64,000 nucleotides of DNA from Dryomyza anilis (taxonomy: Eukaryota > Arthropoda > Insecta > Diptera > Dryomyzidae): NCBI GenBank assembly GCA_951804985.1, contig OX638131.1, forward strand, positions 84,470,638 to 84,534,637, given 5' to 3'. This document shows, one piece after another, positions 58,301 through 64,000 of this stretch; position 1 is the first letter of the stretch; each line of letters begins with the position of its first letter. Below the pieces are notes generated by a model. The model made no database searches and was not told the origin of the DNA. It saw nothing but the letters and a program-made list of their open reading frames with translations. Made by a program: the position numbers and the translations under genes.

Positions 58301-59241
58301 TGTACGTTGACGATTTATTGATTGCGGGAAAAAGTATAATATCAATTGAAAATTTAAAAAGGAGTTTAAGTGAAAAATTTGAGATGTCAGATTGCGGCGA
58401 GCTCAAGCATTTTCTCGGTATCAAATTTGAAACAAACGGTGGATGCATTAAGTTGTCACAAGAAGCTAACATTGAAAAATTGCTTCAAAAATTTGGAATG
58501 GCGGAGTGCAATCCTGTTAAGAGCCCTATGGAAAAAGGACTACAGCTGTTTCCAAAGAAGGACAACGATAAGTTTGAAAAGCCTTATCGTGAAATGTTAG
58601 GAAGCATAATGTACATAATGTTATGTGTCAGGCCTGACATATGTTATCCCATTGGGTACATGGGACGGTACCAGCAAGATCCTGCAGAAGAGCATTGGCA
58701 AGCTCTGAAAAGAATTCTGAGGTACCTGAAGGGGACAAAAGGAAAGACGTTGCTATTTAAAGAATATTCCAATAAACCAATAATCGGATTCGCAGATGCT
58801 GATTGGGCGAGTAATGTTGCAGATCGCAAGTCAGTCAGCGGTTTTGTATTTCAAGTATACGGATGTACAGTTTCATGGTCAAGCAAAAAGCAAGTCACTG
58901 TCGCGACTTCATCTAGTGAGTCTGAATATGTGGCTCTAAGTGCAGCAACGACAGAAGCTATTTGGTTGAGAGGATTACTACAGGACCTTAATCAAATGGC
59001 GAATGAACCTGTTGAAATATATGAAGACAACAAAGGTTGTATTGGAATGGCCAACTCCCTCGAGTCCAAGCGAGCTAAGCATATAGATATCAAGCACCAT
59101 TTTATAAGGGACCATATTGCAAATGGACATATTAAATTGGAATCGATTTGTACTGAAGAACAGTTGGCAGATGTTATGACTAAATCACTTGATGTTACTA
59201 AATTTAAAAATTTTTGTTTAAAGCTAGGTTTGTACGATTGA
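55312..59241 (+). CDS. Copia-type (Ty1/copia, Pseudoviridae) gag-pol polyprotein, 1309 aa, intact
   Basis: One uninterrupted frame encodes the proteins for reverse transcription and integration of the element, acting in cytoplasmic virus-like particles and the nucleus. Order: gag (1-215) with a CCHC knuckle C218/C221/H226/C231; aspartic protease DSGAS (D267); GAG-pre-integrase HHCC H397/H402/C430/C433; integrase DD35E D460/D523/E559; an acidic linker (about 705-780); reverse transcriptase with D914 and YVDD 998-1001; RNase H with ADADW 1161-1165, E1205, D1239 and KHIDIKHHF 1256-1264. This is the copia order, integrase before reverse transcriptase. Drosophila copia is slightly longer (about 1409 aa) and also a single frame. 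No env is present. The start ATG lies in the primer-binding site and the stop overlaps the polypurine tract. G+C is much higher than in flanking DNA. All key residues are present, so it is likely active or recently so. Confidence 0.97.
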   Translation: MGDIRESSYGIPQFNGSGFDEWQFRVRTHLDALNVVSVLTDDPPSDAGARAEFLKMDRKAKDRLVGFIHNDYLNYIRDKDTAKQMWQSLQSAFAKKSVVSQLLVRKQLTKLRMKEGDTVTVHLMAFESLVRQLRTSGATLEESDLLAQLFLTLPEKFDPLVTALQNLEDGKLTLNAAKERLLAEETKLCDRQVEDVREKTAFSGRKHFKKVAKFQGKCFKCSKIGHRARDCRQGEARSVSEKGNSICFMADSCAASAKSSKLKFKLDSGASDHLANEKWYFLELQELENPILINVAKDNQSLIAKSSGKISGLSDKGVQLVMKDVLYVPELRDNLLSVRKLTQAGIEVIFHKKEATIIWDGELIATAYLRGGLYEIEVDVKRSAVNMCNTDKVKLWHKRLGHIGQQAFNELVNKDLASGLNVKTQNIGFCDVCVEGKQSRDPFNGSRQRARRPLERIHSDVCGPIDPVAWDGSRYFVSFIDDFTHFAMIYVIKKKSDVFVAMKEYEAMVTAKFGTSISKLTVDQGREYCSKDQEEWYKKKGIQVEATVAYSPQQNGVAERFNRTLVEKVRSMLIESDVPKRMWCEAALTGVYLINRSPTKSLNGSATPAEMWYGTKPDLDNLRVFGCKSFAWIPSQRRKKLDTKSRKSVMVGYAPNGYRLWDICAQKLFIARDVKFNEDYFPFKREHLSNINDSQICVTYSHEQEGDIDEDTVVANEDHLVNEERFHLKEDGEEEETAASDNYEDASDNDGAAALPLQVDNSNSPVEVTLRRSERERRAPKKFMDFFTGYGATSAVRGLLDVPDTYSEICGRADADKWMMAVKDELESLKRNKVWEMVYPPKNAKLLKSKWVFRLKENEYGIPTRYKARLVAKGFLQKPGIDYSETYAPVAKLTTIRVVLAVGIHEHLHFHQLDVKTAFLHGELKENIHMAIPDGVVADDGKAWKLRKSLYGLKQSPRCWNEKFNEHLLELGFTRSRHDYCLYTKLGDQDDMLILILYVDDLLIAGKSIISIENLKRSLSEKFEMSDCGELKHFLGIKFETNGGCIKLSQEANIEKLLQKFGMAECNPVKSPMEKGLQLFPKKDNDKFEKPYREMLGSIMYIMLCVRPDICYPIGYMGRYQQDPAEEHWQALKRILRYLKGTKGKTLLFKEYSNKPIIGFADADWASNVADRKSVSGFVFQVYGCTVSWSSKKQVTVATSSSESEYVALSAATTEAIWLRGLLQDLNQMANEPVEIYEDNKGCIGMANSLESKRAKHIDIKHHFIRDHIANGHIKLESICTEEQLADVMTKSLDVTKFKNFCLKLGLYD

Positions 59242-59248
59242 GAAGGGG
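59241..59248 (+). promoter_or_regulatory. Polypurine tract AGAAGGGG
   Basis: Eight purines abut the right LTR, as needed to prime plus-strand synthesis. The first A is also the last base of the gag-pol TGA stop. Confidence 0.85.
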
Positions 59249-59405
59249 TATTGAAAAACTCAGCAATCGTATTTTTAAATGTTGTAAAGAAAAAATTTGC
59301 TTTCAAATTTTTTCACTTTCGAATTATAATTTTGTACGAGATACATTGAAATAAATTCTGTTTTATAAAAAACCCCAACTCCGAACCATTTATTAAGTTA
59401 CAATA
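59249..59405 (+). repeat. Right LTR of copia element, 157 bp
   Basis: Appears identical to 55151-55307. Followed at 59406-59410 by AAATT, the right half of the target-site duplication. Confidence 0.9.
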
Positions 59406-59555
59406 AAATTAGACGACAATAACAATGAAATATTCAAAATCAATATTTTTTTAAAATAAAAAGTATATGTCAACCAAAGACCTTTATATTTTTGGAAAAA
59501 TAATATCTCTTAGTCAAAAACACACCCGACGGTCTTTCGGTGCTTAAGAGAATCA
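59406..59555. other. AT-rich spacer
   Basis: Contains the right target-site duplication at its start and nothing else recognised. Confidence 0.5.
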
Positions 59556-59811
59556 ATATCGTCGTTGTAGCACGAAAAATTACCAATTACATTTTTATGA
59601 AAAACATAAATTTCGAGTTTGTTAATTAATAATATAAAAAGTAATTGATGCATTTTTAAAGTTGAAATATCAATTGATAGATTAACATTTTCTTATCATG
59701 TAATAAAAAAATTGAGATCATCGATTTTAGATTGACAGATATATTAAGTTTTTTTGTAAATGAATATTTTGAAAATGTATTTGGTGACTTTTCGTTCTAC
59801 AACGACGATAT
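59556..59811. mobile_element. MITE, family M1, complete copy (256 bp)
   Basis: Left end ATATCGTCGTTGTAG then ACGAAAAATTACCAA; right end TTGGTGACTTTTCG then TTCTACAACGACGATAT. The ends are inverted over about 30 bp with three mismatches, all lying on the left side. The interior is AT-rich without an ORF. The palindromic ATAT ends leave the target duplication ambiguous (TA or ATAT). Confidence 0.9.
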
Positions 59812-60663
59812 GGTCATTCCAACGGAGATTATATTGAATTGCCATACGTCAAGAACGTCAAGCAGCTAACTTCGCTATATTGAGATGAAGGAGGGCTAAA
59901 TCATTTCCCTAGTGAGATAACAGAAAACATTGGGTTTTACTAGAATTAAAATTAACTCTATTTGCAAGACCCGACTCGGAGATGGTTTTAAGGTTATTAT
60001 TGAATGTGTCTTTCATAGTGCGTCATTTACTCAAAATTTTGTGCTCTCGTCCATAGTGCTCTCGTCCATAGTAGTCCTGATCATGTACTCACCTCAGGCA
60101 ATGATCATGTACTGATCGGGTAATTCCCCATATCATTATTTATCTGACCATTGCCTTGTTAAAACATGAGCATACGAAAGAACTACAAATACCCGATGAA
60201 ATAAAATATCATACCTCATTGAAACTTGATCATTGCCCGATGAAAATTTCTTTATGAGGAACAACTAATGTAGCCTTGATCGGGACCATTGGCTGTTTAG
60301 ATAATGTAAACCCTGCTATGGTGAGCATGATAAGGGCATGACAAGGCAATGATCATATTTGCTCTAATGGGGGTTACCTGACGAGACCCCGATCATTTCC
60401 CGATGGCGCATCGGGCAAATTTCCACTAGGGGTTAAACGAATATGAATGACAATTGTTACTGCCATCTACAAAGGAATGATTAATGGCAGAAGGTCATTG
60501 ATAAATATCAGTAGTAGAGACTCTAGAATTTATAGAATACTGTTCGTATTGAACACACCCTGACGAAAGCTCGATACCCATCGGGTAAAAGAATTGCCGA
60601 CATCGCTTTCCATTACCTTGGAGGGCACAGAGCACATTGCAATGGGTCAGTTATTGGAATCGT
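59812..60663. other. Stretch with repeated GATCATTGCCCGATG-type motifs
   Basis: Between 60080 and 60430 the motifs CAATGATCATGTACTGATCG, TGATCATTGCCCGATGAAAA, GGCAATGATCATATTTGC and GATCATTTCCCGATGGCGC recur in both orientations. The stretch ends CATCGGGCAAATTTCCACTA. This looks like an unrecognised non-autonomous element with a GCCCGATG-based subterminal repeat; boundaries are not resolved. No gene. Confidence 0.45.
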
Positions 60664-61419
60664 ACAGAGAAAAAAAATGCTTCGATATGATGAATTTATT
60701 CATAAATATTAATTTTTTCACCAACTTCCAGATTCATCATATTGATACCACAGTTCATTAAATGACATACTGATGAATACATTCATTATATATATATGAA
60801 ATTATTCATACTATCGAACATCATAGTGAAGAACGAAATATTCAATACAATGATTGAATCGTCATATTGATGAATTTGTTCATAATATTTATGAATATAA
60901 TATTTTTTTTTACGATTTTTTGAAAAAAAAAAAATTTAAATAATTCGAAAAAAAGTGTTGTAAAAATTTTATTTAATAAATAACAGAAAAAAAAAAATTA
61001 AAAAAAAAATTATCTAAAAAAAAAAAAAAAAACGAAAAAAAAAATGTTTCAAACTATTTTTTTTTATTAAATATATTGTTATTTATGAATATAACTTTTT
61101 ATAAGTAATGCAATGACTACACGAATAGAAAATATTTGTTTGAATATGTTTGAATGTAATTAAAAAGTAATACGAAATTACCAAACATATATTAGAAATG
61201 AAGTGTAATTAAATTATAATCGAAATTGAATTTATTTTTGTTCACGTGTAAACATTATTATATTGTCCAGCATAATCTGTCAAATTTATCATAAATATGT
61301 TACAATACCAACATAAAATTTTAATAGCATTTGATGTTTCGAAACACAGAAAATGCTAATCAAATCTGAATACAACGTATGTTCGCCACGCTCGTCTTAA
61401 TTCGATAATTTATCGACTG

Positions 61420-61735
61420 ACGAAGTTGGCAACGTTGTGCTGCATTTTCTACCTATGCCATCTTTTGCCATCGTTTGAACACATTAATGTTTAAAAACAA
61501 ATAAAAAAGAAATTGGATTGCAACATTCTTCTTGTATACGAAGTTGGCACTCGTTGAACAGAATTTTCCACCTACGTCTCTTTTGTCGTCGTTTGTAGTA
61601 TGTATAGGGTCATTTACTGATGTTTGAAAACAAACAAAAAATGAATTCTTGTATATAAGGTTGACACTCGTTGATCGGCATTTTCTGCGTACGTGTCTTT
61701 TGTTGTTCTTTTAGAAAACGTGTTTGCGTCGGTTA
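61420..61735 (+). repeat. Three 117-bp tandem subrepeats, promoter-like
   Basis: Units start at 61420, 61538 and 61655. The second reads ACGAAGTTGGCACTCGTTGA and the third ATAAGGTTGACACTCGTTGA; each then runs through ATTTTC and CTACGTCTCTTTTGT-like sequence to a CTTGTAT end. The last unit has GTATATAAGG upstream of CACTCGTTG, resembling a TATA box about 20 bp before a start-like motif. Two of the units are also present in inverted orientation at 5990-6200. Confidence 0.7.
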
Positions 61736-62622
61736 TAATTTTGTTATTTGTAAATTAAATAAATATATAAATTGTGTTATAAAAATACTAATAGTAACAG
61801 AGTATAATATAGTGCAGTATATAATTTCTGAAACTAATGTGAAAAAACCACAAATAAAAATCAGTGTTTCGATTTTCAAACAGAATTTGGCATGTATTTG
61901 ACAAAAGCCTCCGTGCATTCCTTGCCTACGCTATGTGCTGTACTGAGACCAACTGTAACTGTACCAAATGTAAAGCGAGCCTGGATCGTCTGGTTTAGCG
62001 TCTGCTGGTGCAATTGTGCATTCATTGATGCTGTCACTTGTACCTGCAGTTTTCAACCAATTATTTATTTATGCATTTAAAAATTTGTATATGAATTCAA
62101 TTATTATAAATTCACACTGTGCATGTTTAAAGATATTTAATAAAAATTAATAAAAAAACAACATTTTATTTTTATTTTATTTTCAGGATTTCTTTCCAAA
62201 AATATTTAAATATGTTTCTATGCAAACATACTACTTTTTGAACTGAAACAACTTATATGTTTCACTGGAAACATATTTATATTCAGGTCGTTTAAAATAA
62301 TGTTTTAATTTGAACATATTTATGTTTCGGTTCAGATATTTATTTTGATTGGATGTAGTAATTGTTATGTTTCCATTAGAACATACACAAATTTAAGGGG
62401 CAACATTAAAATGTTTCCGTGATATTATAATGTAAGTCAGAGCTCATTGCAACACTGTTCAAGTCTCAATACAACCCTGTTTACAAAGGGTTTATCAGTC
62501 AATTATATATTATGTTAATGATTTATCAGTGAATTATATATTATGTTTACATAAAATTCCAAAAATACATAGTTAATGCCAGCAAAATTATGTTTGGGAG
62601 GTCCCTTTTTTTTGCAGCGTGT
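61448..62622 (-). repeat. Block R1, copy in D2
   Basis: Inverse of 5330-6245. On the minus strand CTGCAG precedes an open segment reading VQVTASMNAQLHQQTLNQ, then FTFGTVTVGLSTAHSVGKE, ending KYMPNSV before a stop near 61872. It looks like a spliced 3' exon of an unrecognised gene. Comparison with the other copy shows mostly amino-acid-changing differences, so selection to keep the protein is not evident. Confidence 0.6.
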
Positions 62623-62909
62623 ATAAAATATTTTACTAATTTAATACGGCAAAAAATTAACGAAAAATAAATATATTGATTGAAATTTGGTTTGATGAAC
62701 AGCATTCTTCAATATTAAGTAAAATAAGTTGTATTTTATGTTCTTGTTCATTAATATGATAAAACGTATTCTTTACATACAGTTCATCATATTGTAGAAC
62801 CCTTTTTCGACAGTTACCAAGCGTTCATCATATTTATGATCAATCTCATTCATAACATTGATGTCGTTAGTCATTAATATTATGAATGACTCTTCAATTT
62901 TTCTGTGTA

Positions 62910-63137
62910 CCGTCGGAATTATTTACATCAAATCTACTCCATTTTGCAATATTTTCAATTCTACTTCTTTTGACTCATTTCTACTCCCCAAATTTACTCC
63001 ATTTGCATTGGCGAAAAGTGTGAACACTGGGTCTCAACATTCCAACAAGATACTCCAGAACAATATACTCCAGAAATCATCTCACATCATTACTTTATGT
63101 CAATAATGTTTCTATTTTTTCATAACTTTCTACTCAA
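62910..63137. other. Short non-coding spacer
   Basis: No feature; TTTACTCC and ATACTCCAGAA motifs repeat. Confidence 0.4.
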
Positions 63138-63149
63138 TCATTATGAATA

Positions 63150-63442
63150 ATAATAATAGTTTGGCACTACAGTCCTGTATAGAACTTCGGCCGAGCTCTC
63201 TCACCATTTAGAGCTGTGCGTGTTATATTTGTACTTAAATTGGTGGGACCTACAGTTTATTGCCGAATCCGAACGGCGGGTGAGAGCTTTTCATAGGCAA
63301 TGGTTCGCTATTTACTGACGAGAGGTAGCGCGGTATAGAAAAATGTTTCTATGAAAAGATATTGTTAGCCCCAGTCCAGGCTTGAACCGGGGACCTTTCG
63401 GCTCGCAGTCCAACGCACTAACCACTGAGCTACCGCGGCTAC
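63150..63442 (-). mobile_element. tRNA-derived SINE, complete, 12-bp target-site duplication
   Basis: Bounded by TCATTATGAATA at 63138-63149 and 63443-63454. Minus-strand order: tRNA-like head starting AGCCGCGGTAGCTCAGTGG (A-box), anticodon-like loop CTGCGAG, GGTTCAAGCC (B-box), body with CCGCCGTTCGGATTCGGC, and an ATTATTATT tail. The head is closest in form to a tRNA with anticodon GCG, but that is inference. About 293 bp. Perfect duplication and intact boxes indicate a young copy, transcribed by RNA polymerase III and moved by a LINE elsewhere. Confidence 0.88.
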
Positions 63443-63496
63443 TCATTATGAATATTTATCACTGTAGATAAATAGATGTAGATAAATAGATAAAGT

Positions 63497-64000
63497 AGAT
63501 ACATTACTCTGTACGGAGTAATATTGAAAAGTGGTTCTATTTTCATTCCATTTGTACATTACTTTGTACGCAGAGTACTGAAACGAGATCCCATTTGTGC
63601 ATTACTTTGTAGGTAGTCATAATATGTGATGTTTCCATTTGTCATTACATTGAATGCACTGGTAGTAGTCATGAAGAGTGGTCCCATTTGTACATTATTT
63701 TGTATGCAGTAGCGATGAGAGATCCATTTATGCATTACTTTGTAACCAGTAGTAATAAGAGTGCTTCCATTTGTATATTACTTTGTGCACAGTAGTAATG
63801 AGGGGGCTTTCTTCCGTTCCTTACTTGGTAAGCAGTATTGAAGAGGGATAGTTTCTTTTTCACATTACTTTGTATTTAGAAATAAGATGTACACATTACT
63901 TTGTAATCAGCGTGTTAGGGATGTGAGTTCCATTTCAACATTACTTCGAAGGTGGAGAATAGAAGTAATCATATTTGTACATTACTGCTACATTACAAAT
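63497..64000. repeat. Tandem array, unit ~44 bp, continuing past the window
   Basis: Units run CCATTTGTACATTACTTTGT then a variable GCAGTAGTAATGAGAGTG-like part; starts at 63548, 63591, 63635, 63684, 63724 and 63767 and further right. Copies are diverged and length-variable. The array is cut by the window edge. Confidence 0.85.

Larger units (their letters stand above)
55151..59405 (+). mobile_element. Complete copia-family LTR retrotransposon, 4255 bp
   Basis: Two matching LTRs, primer-binding site, one gag-pol frame, polypurine tract and a perfect AAATT duplication. No internal untranslated spacer remains: four bases lie between left LTR and ATG, seven between stop and right LTR. Inserted in AT-rich DNA between elements D1 and D2. 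Confidence 0.95.
60664..62909 (-). mobile_element. Element D, copy 2 (D2), 2.25 kb
   Basis: Left end GTACAGAGAAAAAAAATG, right end TTTTTCTGTGTAC; the subterminal regions match D1 in inverse orientation. The centre (61448-62622) is block R1, which also lies within element A. 61140-61240 matches 4675-4775 in direct orientation. It has no transposase frame, and D1 and D2 carry different interiors between the same ends. Confidence 0.65.

Noticed and set aside
63369..63442. Genuine tRNA gene
   Set aside because: A- and B-boxes are present, but acceptor and anticodon stems do not pair properly and the sequence continues into a SINE body flanked by a target-site duplication.

Overview
This window looks like gene-poor, very AT-rich nuclear DNA from a higher fly (Brachycera). 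A calyptrate or acalyptrate fly is an inference, not a proven identity. The evidence is: a copia element whose primer-binding site is the internal initiator-Met tRNA type known from Drosophila copia; mini-me/DINE-1-like repeats carrying (TA)n, the core TTCTTGATCAGCATCACT and a (GTCT)n run; a core promoter with Drosophila-style Inr, MTE and DPE spacing; tRNA-derived SINEs; and a Helitron. No bacterial operons, rRNA genes, CRISPR arrays or complete host genes are visible. The only intact long protein is the retrotransposon polyprotein.

Layout. 1-3.4 kb: a short tandem repeat, a MITE fragment and a 1.6 kb array of a 19-bp minisatellite. 3.8-6.75 kb: an element with roughly 0.5-kb inverted arms and a nested TIR insertion. 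6.8-12.5 kb: a perfect hairpin, a 0.3-kb tandem duplication, a dimeric SINE with target-site duplication, and a hairpin array. About 15.2 kb: a candidate host exon on +. 16.9-18.4 kb: the 19-bp minisatellite again, inverted. 22.0 kb: a strong Inr/MTE/DPE promoter firing on -. 24.4-29.5 kb: degenerate repeats, a 0.8 kb homogeneous 8-bp array and a third minisatellite array. 30.8 kb: a candidate terminal exon. 31.5-36 kb: a foldback element abutting a SINE, and a TIR element with mini-me DNA nested in it. 38-41 kb: a TIR-flanked remnant with a small ORF, a 0.9-kb Helitron and another mini-me. 43.2-45.7 kb: four transposons stacked inside each other. 47-51.5 kb: 12-bp and 16-bp minisatellites, one array split by a transposon. 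52.8-62.9 kb: a pair of oppositely oriented elements (D1, D2) flanking an intact copia insertion and a MITE. 63.1-64 kb: a young SINE and a 44-bp tandem array running off the window.

Functionally the window is mostly a graveyard and nursery of mobile DNA. The copia copy (55151-59405) is probably the youngest insertion, because its two LTRs read as identical and it has a perfect 5-bp duplication. The SINE, Helitron and MITE copies depend on enzymes encoded elsewhere. Host information is limited to the promoter at 22.0 kb (minus strand) and two or three exon-like islands on the plus strand, which may belong to genes with very large introns. Most other open frames are by-products of low-complexity sequence or of minisatellites lacking stop codons.
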